The translations under genes were made by a program, and so were the position numbers. The notes beneath the pieces are model-generated. The model searched no databases. It saw nothing but the letters and a program-made list of their open reading frames with translations, and was not told where the DNA came from. From Fibrobacter sp. UBA4309 (GTDB lineage Bacteria > Fibrobacterota > Fibrobacteria > Fibrobacterales > Fibrobacteraceae): a DNA stretch of 24,424 nt. Below are positions 1-7,468 of the stretch, in pieces. The stretch's first letter is position 1. Every line of letters begins with the position of its first letter. Location of the stretch: positions 1 to 24,424 of the forward strand of contig NZ_DGUN01000066.1 of NCBI RefSeq assembly GCF_002395745.1, read 5' to 3'.

Positions 1-241
1 GCTCCTCAACCGCTGGAACGTGGAATACGATGAAACGCAGTCCATCGGTAAGCGCTACCGCCGTCAGGACGAACTCGGCACGCCGTTCTGCGTGACCGTC
101 GACTTCGATACGGTGGGCGAGGGTGAATCCGACCCGGCAAAGCTCGGCTTCGTGACGGTCCGCGAACGCGACTCCATGAAGCAGGAACTGGTGAAGATCG
201 ACGAACTCGAAGCTTACCTGTCCGCCAAGCTCGGCTGCTAA
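1..241 (+). CDS. glyS: Glycyl-tRNA synthetase, C-terminal end (partial)
   Basis: This is the last 79 codons of a gene that enters from the left edge in the frame starting at base 2 and stops at TAA 239-241. The visible part matches the anticodon-binding tail of the class II glycyl-tRNA synthetase of the dimeric type: it has the run GKRYRRQDELGTPFC followed by VTVDFDT, then VTVRERDSMKQ, a stretch typical of the HGTP anticodon-binding domain. The enzyme charges tRNA-Gly with glycine in the cytosol. The catalytic domain lies outside the window. A GTG at base 20 is an internal Val codon, not a start. A repeat element follows the stop by a few bases, and an intrinsic terminator follows at 346-372. 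Confidence 0.9.
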   Translation, partial: LLNRWNVEYDETQSIGKRYRRQDELGTPFCVTVDFDTVGEGESDPAKLGFVTVRERDSMKQELVKIDELEAYLSAKLGC

Positions 242-245
242 GGTT

Positions 246-339
246 AGACGAAAGAACGGCCCTTGCGGGCCTACAGACGAGAGACGAAAGATTTATAATG
301 GCGCTTCGCGCATCGTGTACTTGATTTTATCTCTCGTCT
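246..339 (+). repeat. Stop-codon-proximal hairpin repeat, copy A (after glyS)
   Basis: Five bases after the glyS stop is AGACGAAAGAAC (246-257), then a hairpin GGCCC-TTGC-GGGCC (258-271), then AGACGAGAGACGAAAG (275-290). The same layout occurs after dnaJ and dnaK with a different hairpin. A perfect 10-base inverted copy of AGACGAGAGA (275-284) lies at 330-339, so the stretch is also bounded by inverted repeats. There is no T-run right after the hairpin, so it is not a standard terminator. Confidence 0.7.
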
Positions 340-345
340 AAAAAG

Positions 346-372
346 GAACCCGGAAACGGGTTCTTTTTTTTT
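346..372 (+). terminator. Rho-independent terminator of glyS
   Basis: A 7-bp stem GAACCCG/CGGGTTC (346-352, 357-363) with a GAAA tetraloop is followed by nine T (364-372). It ends the glyS transcript and faces the tRNA-Asp transcript arriving on the other strand. Confidence 0.9.
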
Positions 373-393
373 GTAAGTGTTAAATATAAACGA

Positions 394-419
394 AAAGCCC
401 TCTCTTTCGAGAGGGCTTT
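394..419 (-). terminator. Terminator downstream of tRNA-Asp copy 1
   Basis: A perfect 11-bp stem (AAAGCCCTCTC paired with GAGAGGGCTTT) closes a 4-base loop at 405-408. Read on the minus strand it ends in TTTT and sits 4 bases past the tRNA 3' end. The symmetric A/T flanks could let it work from both sides. Confidence 0.8.
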
Positions 420-423
420 ATCG

Positions 424-499
424 CGGGATAGACGAGGCTTGAACTCGCAACCTCCGGCGTGACAGGCCGGTGCTCTAACCAAAATTGAGCTACCACCCC
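424..499 (-). tRNA. tRNA-Asp (anticodon GTC), copy 1
   Basis: On the minus strand this folds as a 76-nt cloverleaf: acceptor GGGGTGG/CTATCCC (with G-T pairs), D stem GCTC/GAGC with an 11-base loop, anticodon stem CCGGC/GCCGG with loop CTGTCAC (anticodon GTC), T stem GCGAG/CTCGT with loop TTCAAGC, discriminator G. CCA is not encoded. It is identical base for base to 3781-3856. It has its own promoter at 512-540 and a terminator at 394-419, so it is a single-gene unit. Confidence 0.95.
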
Positions 500-511
500 A
501 GTGGTAGCCCA

Positions 512-540
512 AATATATAAAATGGTTTGTGTTATGTCAA
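512..540 (-). promoter_or_regulatory. Promoter of tRNA-Asp copy 1
   Basis: On the minus strand a consensus -35 TTGACA (535-540) and a -10 TATATT (512-517) are separated by 17 bases. The predicted start near 505 leaves a leader of about 6 bases before the mature tRNA. Confidence 0.85.
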
Positions 541-592
541 GGGAGAATAAGGCTTTTTTTCGCTTTTTTTGACAATATTTTCAAAAAATCGA

Positions 593-3500
593 TTATTTGT
601 CCTTGACGCACCTGACGCCGAGATAACTGCCTTTGTCCATGGAAACAACAGTATTTTCTCGCTGGTCGGTAAACTTGCGCGCTCTGCAGGTTGAGCCCGT
701 CTCGCTGGAGCACGCTAACCAGATATAGGCTTCGCGCATGTTCATTTCGCAATTCCCCGTTGCCGAGCAATAGCCTGTACCGAAGATATTTATCCCGTAT
801 ACGTCATAATGTGGCGCCGAGTACGATTGCCACGCTCCCGCCTCCCTTGAATAGACTTCCATGCTGTACAGATGTCCGGAATAGTAGTATGCCGTGTCGT
901 AAATAGTCTTGTATTCGGCTGAATCCAAAAGATGCCAACCGGTGGGGCAGATTGTTGAGGCTTCCGCATAGGTGTACAGGCGCCCGTGGGTACAAGACTG
1001 GTTATTGTTGCCTTCAAAGCATTTGGAAGAGAATGTTGATGTTTTCACGTTTTCGGCGAGTATGGTCATGCCGGCGAACTCGACGGACTTGTGCGTAACG
1101 CCCCCAATGTTTACAGTCCCGGTTTCTACGGTCCATCCGCCATTGCCGTCACAGATGGTGTTCTGTGTCGCATAACGAATTTTTGTACCGCTGGCTGCAG
1201 TGGCGCAGCTATAATTTATTGCCTCGCCTTTAGAAGCTTGAACCCATGTATGGTAGCTGTACAATGACTCGTTGTTCCAGCAGATTTGCATTGTATTGCC
1301 GGCTTTCTTGACTTCGGCATGATTTGCGGGAGAACAGGCTCCAAGAGTGGAGTCAAGAGCGGTAAGTTGCCGCCAGCGGTCCATTTCCTGACCGGCGGAA
1401 TAATGATAATCGGAGCAAACGAATTCGCGGTTGTCATCGTTCGGCATTTTTTTGACAACGCCATACTTGGATGCTGTACAAGTTTCAATGTCGTTCATGT
1501 CTGCAATATCCCATGCATAGGAATCGCATACATAATTGGTGTGATTCATGAAATTATAATCGATTTCGCCTTTATTGTTTACATCGCAAGAACCAAGAAC
1601 ATTGTATTGTGTTGCCTTTTGCCACTTACGTTGTTTGCAAATATACAGGGAGTCCTTGTAGCGGACCGTGTCCCTTTCGTTAGCATAAGTACATTCACCT
1701 AAAATATCGTCTAGAACTGCAACGACCCACTTTTCGCCATTGCAGTAGTAGTCCTTGCTCTTGTGTGTCTTTACGGTCCTGTAGTTCTTGCTGGTAGGGG
1801 TGCATTCTCCAAGATAATACCGCATGGAGTCGATTGCGACCCAGCTTCGGTTAGTGCACAGGTAGAACGACTTTGTACCGGACATAGCCGTTTTGCCTTC
1901 TTTGGACTTGGTGCATAATCCATTGTTCTGTTCAATTCCGGTTGGCGTGCGCCATTTGTCTTGGTTGACATCGCAATAAATCTTCTTGGAACTGATTGTG
2001 TATACGCTGTCTTCGTGGGCTTCATCGCAAGGAATGGGGAAATTGTCTAAGGTAGCCTCGGTCCATGCACCGTTAGTGCAAACATAGAACTTGGAAGAAT
2101 CCTTTACGAGTTCATCTTGTCGGTTCTTGATACAGAAGCCTTGCCTTAATTCGATTCCGGCCGGGATTCGCCATTCGCCGTTGTCGCAAATACGTAAATG
2201 ACTCGTTTGCGGAATTACAAAATTGGGGAAGGAATCGACTTTGCCCTGACGCTGTGCGGTACATTCGCCAAAAAAGTCCTCCCCAGTTGAGCATTTTTTC
2301 CAATCACCACTAGTACACTTGTAGGCTACAGTTTCGTAATACGGAATGTTGCCTCCCATTACGCTAGGCATATAAGTCGTGTCACGAACGACGACCGTAT
2401 CGCCTTCCATTGCGCTAGTGCAGAATCCGCGCAACTTTTCGACGTTCAAGAGAGATGCCCATTTTCCACCCTTGCACCGGAGTTCAACGTTATTAAACGT
2501 GACAATTTTGGTGGGATCCATTGTGCTGGTGCATGCGCCGTAGACGTCCTCGACCTTCATTACCGTCCATTCGCCCGACCTGCAGGCGTACAGCGTGCTC
2601 TTGAAGGAGGCCGTATCGCCTTCGTTCTTGGCCTGGCACCTGCCAATCGTCTCTTCGATTTCTGTGAGTTGCCTGATTTTGCCGGAGATGCAGAGGTATT
2701 CGCTGTTCGATATCACGTAGCGCCTGTCTTCGTCCTTCGAGGAACAAGAAGAGGGGATGGAATCCAGCACCTGCTGCCAGACGCTATCGACGGAACACTT
2801 GAAATGCCTCTTGCCTTCGATAACGTCGACTTCGGATTTGGGCTCGCAGGTTTTACCGATTTCGGTTTCTTTCTGGAATGTCGTGGCCGGCTGTACGCAT
2901 CGGATAGAAAGGTGGGTGTCGTCATCGTTGTTGATGGTATGCCATTCCAGGCTGTCCTTGCCGTACTTGAACGTCACGTAGCCCCTGACATCGCCTTTTT
3001 CGGTAAAGAAGTTCGCCTCGGTCCCGAGACCGCTGCATTTGCCCTTGGTGCAGATTCCGCCGGGGAGCATCGTAAAGCCGATTTCGTCCTTGCCGCCGGA
3101 TTCGCCGTCATCGCCCCACAGCGTCTTGGACATTAGGCTGTTCACGCTGCCGATGGTCTTGATGAGTTCCTGCCATTCCTCGAGACGGGGGAGCCTGAAA
3201 TCGGCGGGGCACAGGCCGCTCGCACTCTGGTAGAGCATGCCGTAGGTTTCGCACTTGCTGTCTTTGTCGTTGTAGCACATGGCCGTGCGGGCATCGCGGC
3301 GGACGTTTTCGGCAAGCCATATGGTATGGCCGACCTGGACGGTCCTGTAGCTATAGTTGATGAGCGCGTCGTTGTGCTTGCCGGTACCGATAGTCACCTT
3401 GCGAGTGCTGTCGTAATGGGTTTCCACGACGATCTTGGGAATATTGACGGTTTCCTCTTCTTCTTCCGAAGAGAGGTTCGATCCCGAAGAAGAGGAATTC

Positions 3501-3673
3501 TTGTTCTTGGAATTCGACGAACCGAAGAAATCTCCGGAATTGCCGGAATTGGCCATATCCTCGAATTCGTCGGCCATCTGCTTCATGCCGAACATGTCGT
3601 CATCGTCGTCGCTACCGCAGGCGACTAGCGATATGGCGAAGAAAAATGCGCAGACTTTAATCCATTGTTTCAT
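593..3673 (-). CDS. Large Cys-repeat surface lipoprotein with two Fibrobacter major paralogous (FISUMP) domains
   Basis: 1026 residues. The start at 3673 was chosen because it gives a lipoprotein signal (MKQWIKVCAFFFAISLVAC, lipid Cys19) and has GGA 8-9 bases upstream; upstream codons in the frame run into the tRNA. After Cys19 come an Asp run, a Ser/Asn-rich linker and a Glu run (to about 75). Residues 110-261 form a first TIGR02145-type domain (TIWLAENV, CPADFRLP, LSIRCV), and about 880-1026 form a second (TILAENV, CPTGWHL, LGVRCV). Between them lie about 15 repeats of 35-50 residues with the pattern G-x-C, 15-25 residues, Y-x-C, 3-4 residues, W. The protein is probably anchored in the outer membrane and exposed or periplasmic. 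The paired Cys suggest disulfides (inference). The function of the domain family is not known to me. It is flanked by tRNA-Asp copies on both sides and appears monocistronic. Confidence 0.9.
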   Translation of the reverse strand: MKQWIKVCAFFFAISLVACGSDDDDDMFGMKQMADEFEDMANSGNSGDFFGSSNSKNKNSSSSGSNLSSEEEEETVNIPKIVVETHYDSTRKVTIGTGKHNDALINYSYRTVQVGHTIWLAENVRRDARTAMCYNDKDSKCETYGMLYQSASGLCPADFRLPRLEEWQELIKTIGSVNSLMSKTLWGDDGESGGKDEIGFTMLPGGICTKGKCSGLGTEANFFTEKGDVRGYVTFKYGKDSLEWHTINNDDDTHLSIRCVQPATTFQKETEIGKTCEPKSEVDVIEGKRHFKCSVDSVWQQVLDSIPSSCSSKDEDRRYVISNSEYLCISGKIRQLTEIEETIGRCQAKNEGDTASFKSTLYACRSGEWTVMKVEDVYGACTSTMDPTKIVTFNNVELRCKGGKWASLLNVEKLRGFCTSAMEGDTVVVRDTTYMPSVMGGNIPYYETVAYKCTSGDWKKCSTGEDFFGECTAQRQGKVDSFPNFVIPQTSHLRICDNGEWRIPAGIELRQGFCIKNRQDELVKDSSKFYVCTNGAWTEATLDNFPIPCDEAHEDSVYTISSKKIYCDVNQDKWRTPTGIEQNNGLCTKSKEGKTAMSGTKSFYLCTNRSWVAIDSMRYYLGECTPTSKNYRTVKTHKSKDYYCNGEKWVVAVLDDILGECTYANERDTVRYKDSLYICKQRKWQKATQYNVLGSCDVNNKGEIDYNFMNHTNYVCDSYAWDIADMNDIETCTASKYGVVKKMPNDDNREFVCSDYHYSAGQEMDRWRQLTALDSTLGACSPANHAEVKKAGNTMQICWNNESLYSYHTWVQASKGEAINYSCATAASGTKIRYATQNTICDGNGGWTVETGTVNIGGVTHKSVEFAGMTILAENVKTSTFSSKCFEGNNNQSCTHGRLYTYAEASTICPTGWHLLDSAEYKTIYDTAYYYSGHLYSMEVYSREAGAWQSYSAPHYDVYGINIFGTGYCSATGNCEMNMREAYIWLACSSETGSTCRARKFTDQRENTVVSMDKGSYLGVRCVKDK

Positions 3674-3752
3674 AATGAATTTCCTTTTTTGGGGATTTGC
3701 GCATACACACGCTGTATTACTCCAAAGATATATAAATATCGGCAAAAAAGAA

Positions 3753-3778
3753 AAAGAACCTTCGTTGGAAGGTTCTTT
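3753..3778 (-). terminator. Terminator of the tRNA-Val/tRNA-Asp transcript
   Basis: An 11-bp perfect stem AAAGAACCTTC/GAAGGTTCTTT with loop GTTG (3764-3767) is followed on the minus strand by a T-rich tract. It lies 2 bases past the 3' end of tRNA-Asp copy 2 and upstream of the large lipoprotein gene, so that gene needs its own promoter; no good -35/-10 pair stood out in 3674-3750. Confidence 0.85.
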
Positions 3779-3780
3779 CG

Positions 3781-3856
3781 CGGGATAGACGAGGCTTGAA
3801 CTCGCAACCTCCGGCGTGACAGGCCGGTGCTCTAACCAAAATTGAGCTACCACCCC
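3781..3856 (-). tRNA. tRNA-Asp (anticodon GTC), copy 2
   Basis: This is a 76-nt cloverleaf identical to the copy at 424-499, with anticodon GTC and no encoded CCA. It lies 23 bases downstream of tRNA-Val on the same strand and just before a strong terminator, so it is the last gene of a DUF3098-like gene/tRNA-Val/tRNA-Asp transcript. Confidence 0.95.
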
Positions 3857-3879
3857 AAATCGTTTCCGATTCTCGGTAG

Positions 3880-3954
3880 TGGGCGATAACGGATTCGAAC
3901 CGCTGACATTCTGCTTGTAAGGCAGACGCTCTGAACCAACTGAGCTAATCGCCC
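3880..3954 (-). tRNA. tRNA-Val (anticodon TAC)
   Basis: 75 nt on the minus strand. The acceptor GGGCGAT/ATCGCCC is fully paired. The D stem is GCTC/GAGC, the anticodon stem TCTGC/GCAGA with loop CTTACAA (anticodon TAC), the T stem AGCGG/CCGTT with loop TTCGAAT, and the discriminator is A. CCA is not encoded. Its 5' end is only 6 bases past the stop codon of the small membrane gene upstream. Confidence 0.95.
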
Positions 3955-3960
3955 GGATTT

Positions 3961-4152
3961 TTACTTGTCCTGCTTCTTGCCGCCGAAAAGGATTCCGAGG
4001 GGAATGATCACGACGTAGGCCAGAACCAGGATAAGGGGTGCAACCGTAAGGCTTACCGGATTGTCTGCGGGGCCGGAGGCGAGGCAGATGAAGCCGATAA
4101 CGAGCAGTAAAACGCCGATTGCAACAAGAATGATATTCTTTTTATTCAACAT
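3961..4152 (-). CDS. Small two-helix membrane protein, DUF3098-like
   Basis: 63 residues. There are two hydrophobic segments (about 7-25 and 36-56), a GPADNP turn between them, APLILVLAYVV at the start of the second helix and a short KKQDK cytoplasmic tail. Length, the GF-x-x-L-x-SG stretch and the AP-I-L-V-L stretch resemble DUF3098 proteins of the Bacteroidota/Fibrobacterota group, whose function is unknown. The start has AAGGA 8 bases upstream and a strong promoter at 4180-4207. The stop is 6 bases before tRNA-Val, so mRNA and tRNAs probably come from one transcript. The family call rests on memory of the family pattern; that it is a membrane protein is clear from the sequence. Confidence 0.75.
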   Translation of the reverse strand: MLNKKNIILVAIGVLLLVIGFICLASGPADNPVSLTVAPLILVLAYVVIIPLGILFGGKKQDK

Positions 4153-4179
4153 TTACGTCGTCCTTAAGATTACTCGCCA

Positions 4180-4207
4180 AATATACAAAGATTACAGCGG
4201 TTGTCAA
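4180..4207 (-). promoter_or_regulatory. Promoter of the DUF3098-like gene/tRNA-Val/tRNA-Asp unit
   Basis: On the minus strand -35 TTGACA (4202-4207) and -10 TATATT (4180-4185) are 16 bases apart. The -35 lies inside a perfect palindrome, CGGTTG-T-CAACCG (4198-4210). The predicted start is near 4173, giving a leader of about 20 bases before the AUG. Confidence 0.8.
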
Positions 4208-4244
4208 CCGATTTTTGGCGTTTTTTGACGAAAAATTGGAGATT

Positions 4245-6518
4245 CTACCTCTGTCCGGGGTACTTCACGCGGGTGTGGTACGTGCCGTCGAGGCTGTGGA
4301 GGAATGCTTTCTCGAGCTTGAAGAGTTCGCGGATGGAAAGGTCGCACTCGCTGAACTGCCCCTCGTTGAAGCGGCCCTGGATGGTCTTGTGGATCATGTC
4401 GGCGAGGGCTTCCGCGCTCTGGTCGGCCATGGATCGGCTTGTCGCCTCGATGATGTCGGCCAGCATGAGAATTGCCGTTTCCTTGCTCTGCGGCTTGGGA
4501 CCGTTGTAGCGGAAATCCGCCTCGTTCACCTGGTCGGAGACTTCTTGCGCCTTCACGTAGAAATACTGGATGAGCGTGGTGCCGTGGTGTTCCGTGATGC
4601 CCGATGCGACGAGGTCCGGAATCTTGTAGTCCTTCGCGAGAACCGCACCCTGCTCCACGTGGCCGACAATGATCTTGGCGGACTGGAAGGGATCCAGGTT
4701 GTTGTGCGGGTTCACGCCCTGTTTCTGGTTCTCGGTAAAGTATTCGGGACGCATCGTCTTGCCGATATCGTGGTAGAGCGCCATGACGCGCACCAGCAGG
4801 GAATTGGCTCCGATGCTGTCGGCCACCTTCTCGGCCAGGTTCGACACCTGGATGCTGTGGTGGAACGTGCCGGGGGCGAGTTCCGAGATTCTCTTGAGCG
4901 CCGGGCGGTTGAAGTCGGACATCTCCATGAGCGTGAGCACAGTCGTGATGCCGAAGACTCTTTCAATCAGGTGGATGAACAGTACCGAGGCGATTGCGGA
5001 ACAGACCACGATATTGATGCTTCCGGCAATCATGGTCATGTAGAACGGTTCGAGTCCCATGCGGTTACGCAACAGGAACATGATGCATATAGCTCCTGCC
5101 AGGCCGACAATTCCCGCAATGATGCTCCACACGAACTGCACGCGGTAGCGGATGCGGATAAGCGGATGGGTGAGAATGAGCGTGATGCCGAGGACCATCA
5201 CCATGGCGGCGAGGTCGTAACCGTTCAACACGCCGAAAATGACGGACGAGAACACGGAGAACGCGATGCCGAACCGGCTATCGTAAAGGACCGTAGCGAG
5301 TATGGGGGTGAGCGCAAATGGATAAATCCACATCAGGTCGATCGCTTCGGGAATCAGGTTGGATTCCGCCTTGCTGATGTAGCCGGTAAAGTAGTGGACA
5401 CCCCAGTAGGCCAGGAGCTGCAGGGCAGCGAGCGCCACGAGGCTCCAAAGCTGGCGTGCGGACTTGAGCGTCTTTGTCGCCTGGGAGAACATGAAGTAGA
5501 TGAACAGCAGGGAGATGATGACGAAGAACACCAGCGCCTGTCCGTAGGGGGCGGTCAGCGTGCGGGAATTCTCTTCTTTCTGCTGGGCCTGCTGCAGCGC
5601 CTCGATCTTTTCGAGGATGTCCTTGGTCACCGGGGCTCCCTGGGTCACGATTTCCATGCCGCGGGGCACCATGCCCTTGATGAGCGTAACCTTGTTGCGG
5701 GCTTCCTGCTTGCGGGCTTCGGTTTCTTTTTCGAGGTAGAATACGTTGGGCGATGCGAAAACGTAGAGGACTTCGTAGAAGGCACTCTGCAGGGCCTGTT
5801 CCGTGGGGAAGGCGCTCTGGAGCTGGCTGAAGGCCTCGTCGATACGGCGCTGGAGGGGCTGGATCTCGCTGGCCTCGAGTGTATTCTCTTCGTTGTCGCG
5901 GATAATGGATACGGTCGGCTTGTTGTAGATGAGCGACTTGACGTTCTGGATATTGTAGTTGTTGATGAACAGCTGGACTTCGGTTTCGGTCTTGGCGACA
6001 AGCGTGTTCGATATACCTTTCTCGAGCATCCTGCTGAATGCCGCAAACACGGAGTCACGGGCCCTGGAATTCTGGCTCAGCGGCTTGATGGCCGTGATAG
6101 AAAGTCTCTGCTTGAGACCGTCGTAAAGGCGCGAAGCCTGTGTCACCTTGCGCTGCACGGTGCTGTCCACGTCGTCGGACTGGTAGGCTCCGCTTATCTG
6201 GGATTGCAGCCCGCCGTACTGGCCGAGCTTGTGCAGGTACTGCTTCAGGTCGTCGCTGATGCGGTTCGTTTCGTCGGAGTTGAATTCGAAGATGGCGCTC
6301 ACCTTTTCGGCGGCACGGGCGCGTTCCGTCTCGATTTCCTGCTTAGACTTCGGGATGTCGAAGTTGATCGGGGAAATGATAGTACGGGTACTCAGCTGGC
6401 CAAGATGCGGATGGTCGGCCTGCAGGGCTATATTCTTGTCCGGGAACAGCGCGATCGCTATGGCCGCGACGATGAGCCAGCCGATAAAGAGGTGGATTTT
6501 CTTCTGCTTCTTCTTCAT
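4245..6518 (-). CDS. pgpH: 7TM-HD family phosphodiesterase (PgpH/YqfF type, probable cyclic-di-AMP hydrolase)
   Basis: 757 residues. The order is: an N-terminal membrane helix (about 8-25), a large extracytoplasmic 7TMR-HDED region (about 30-320), a block of about seven hydrophobic helices (about 325-520), then a cytoplasmic HD domain (about 530-700). The HD domain shows FHHSIQVSNLAEKV, the metal-binding HDIGK near residue 580, and later H residues in VGHVEQ and TEHHGT. Characterised members of this family bind and hydrolyse cyclic-di-AMP (PgpH of Listeria); applying that here is inference. The ATG overlaps the phoH stop by 4 bases (ATGA), which implies translational coupling. YbeY, often next to these two genes elsewhere, is not downstream. 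No terminator is evident after the stop. Confidence 0.9.
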   Translation of the reverse strand: MKKKQKKIHLFIGWLIVAAIAIALFPDKNIALQADHPHLGQLSTRTIISPINFDIPKSKQEIETERARAAEKVSAIFEFNSDETNRISDDLKQYLHKLGQYGGLQSQISGAYQSDDVDSTVQRKVTQASRLYDGLKQRLSITAIKPLSQNSRARDSVFAAFSRMLEKGISNTLVAKTETEVQLFINNYNIQNVKSLIYNKPTVSIIRDNEENTLEASEIQPLQRRIDEAFSQLQSAFPTEQALQSAFYEVLYVFASPNVFYLEKETEARKQEARNKVTLIKGMVPRGMEIVTQGAPVTKDILEKIEALQQAQQKEENSRTLTAPYGQALVFFVIISLLFIYFMFSQATKTLKSARQLWSLVALAALQLLAYWGVHYFTGYISKAESNLIPEAIDLMWIYPFALTPILATVLYDSRFGIAFSVFSSVIFGVLNGYDLAAMVMVLGITLILTHPLIRIRYRVQFVWSIIAGIVGLAGAICIMFLLRNRMGLEPFYMTMIAGSINIVVCSAIASVLFIHLIERVFGITTVLTLMEMSDFNRPALKRISELAPGTFHHSIQVSNLAEKVADSIGANSLLVRVMALYHDIGKTMRPEYFTENQKQGVNPHNNLDPFQSAKIIVGHVEQGAVLAKDYKIPDLVASGITEHHGTTLIQYFYVKAQEVSDQVNEADFRYNGPKPQSKETAILMLADIIEATSRSMADQSAEALADMIHKTIQGRFNEGQFSECDLSIRELFKLEKAFLHSLDGTYHTRVKYPGQR

Positions 6519-7465
6519 TTTTTCTTGTCCTTCTGCTCGTAGGCAAGCAAAATATCCTTGACCAGGTGGTGGCGGAGCACGTCGGTGGCGGTAAATTCCA
6601 CTTCGGCGATGCCGCGAATCCCTTTCAAGATCTTCATGGCGTGTTCCAGACCCGAAATCTGCCCCTTGGCAAGGTCTACCTGGCTCGTATCACCGGTAAT
6701 GATAGCTTTACTGTGTGGCCCGAGACGCGTGAGGAACATCTTCATCTGTGCGATTGTGGTGTTTTGCGCCTCGTCCAGGATAATAAAGGCGCGCTTGAGG
6801 GTACGTCCGCGCATGTAGGCGAGGGGAGCGACCTCGATGGCACCGGTCTCCTCGTAGCGGCGGAGCTTCTCGGCGGGCAGCAGTTCAGAAAGGCTGTCGT
6901 GGATGGGGCGCAGGTACGGGGCGATCTTTTCCTTGAGGTCTCCGGGCAAGAATCCCAGGGATTCTCCGGCTTCCACTGCGGGCCTGACAAGGCAGATGCG
7001 TTCCGCCTCGTGGCGTTCCAGGCTTGCTACCGCGAGCGTCACGGCCAGGAAAGTCTTGCCGGTCCCTGCCGGCCCCTTGGCGAAAATCACGTCGTTTTTC
7101 TCGACCGCCTTCACCAGTTCGGCCTGTGCGGGAGTCTTCGCAGCTACGGACATGCCGAATCGGTTGCGGAATATGGGCGTTTCGGGAATGGCCTCGTCAA
7201 AATCGCGGTCCTTGTTGCCGATAAAGCGCTCTACCTCTTTAGCTGTCAGGATTTCCCCGTTGCGTGCGGCCATCTTGAGCTGGTCCAGTACGGCCATGAC
7301 GCCCTCGACATCGGCGTCTTTCAGCGGCTTGATGTGTAATCCTGGGAGCCTGGTCTGTATTTCAACACAAAAACGGCTCTCCAAAAGTCGGAAAACCGTT
7401 TCGCGTTCACCGGAAACTATGCGTTTCAGGTTATCAGATATGGAATAGCGAGTTAATTCACTCAT
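6515..7465 (-). CDS. phoH: PhoH-like P-loop ATPase
   Basis: 316 residues, the usual size of the PhoH/YbeZ family. Walker A GPAGTGKT is at 131-138, Walker B IILDEAQN at about 228-235, and TGDTSQ at about 257-262. The N-terminal 100 residues resemble the small nucleic-acid-binding part of PhoH/YbeZ proteins. The family binds ATP and is linked to RNA metabolism and ribosome maturation with YbeY; the exact role is uncertain. The start (MSELTRYS) is 3 bases after the stop of the upstream lipoprotein gene, and the stop overlaps the pgpH start, so the three genes form one tight operon read from the promoter at 7817-7845. Confidence 0.93.
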   Translation of the reverse strand: MSELTRYSISDNLKRIVSGERETVFRLLESRFCVEIQTRLPGLHIKPLKDADVEGVMAVLDQLKMAARNGEILTAKEVERFIGNKDRDFDEAIPETPIFRNRFGMSVAAKTPAQAELVKAVEKNDVIFAKGPAGTGKTFLAVTLAVASLERHEAERICLVRPAVEAGESLGFLPGDLKEKIAPYLRPIHDSLSELLPAEKLRRYEETGAIEVAPLAYMRGRTLKRAFIILDEAQNTTIAQMKMFLTRLGPHSKAIITGDTSQVDLAKGQISGLEHAMKILKGIRGIAEVEFTATDVLRHHLVKDILLAYEQKDKKK

Positions 7466-7468
7466 TCA

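Noticed and set aside
424..499. A phage or island attachment site at tRNA-Asp.
   Set aside because: The stretch between the two tRNA copies holds only one gene typical of the genus and no integrase, and the repeat is the whole tRNA gene rather than its 3' part.
3674..3853. An N-terminal extension of the large lipoprotein to a start at 3853.
   Set aside because: The extension would be translated from tRNA-Asp and its terminator and would bury the lipoprotein signal.
4215..6542. A 775-codon open frame on the plus strand opposite pgpH.
   Set aside because: It mirrors pgpH nearly end to end, has no domain or membrane pattern, and its composition (many H, V, D, E, R) is what the antisense frame of a GC-biased gene gives.
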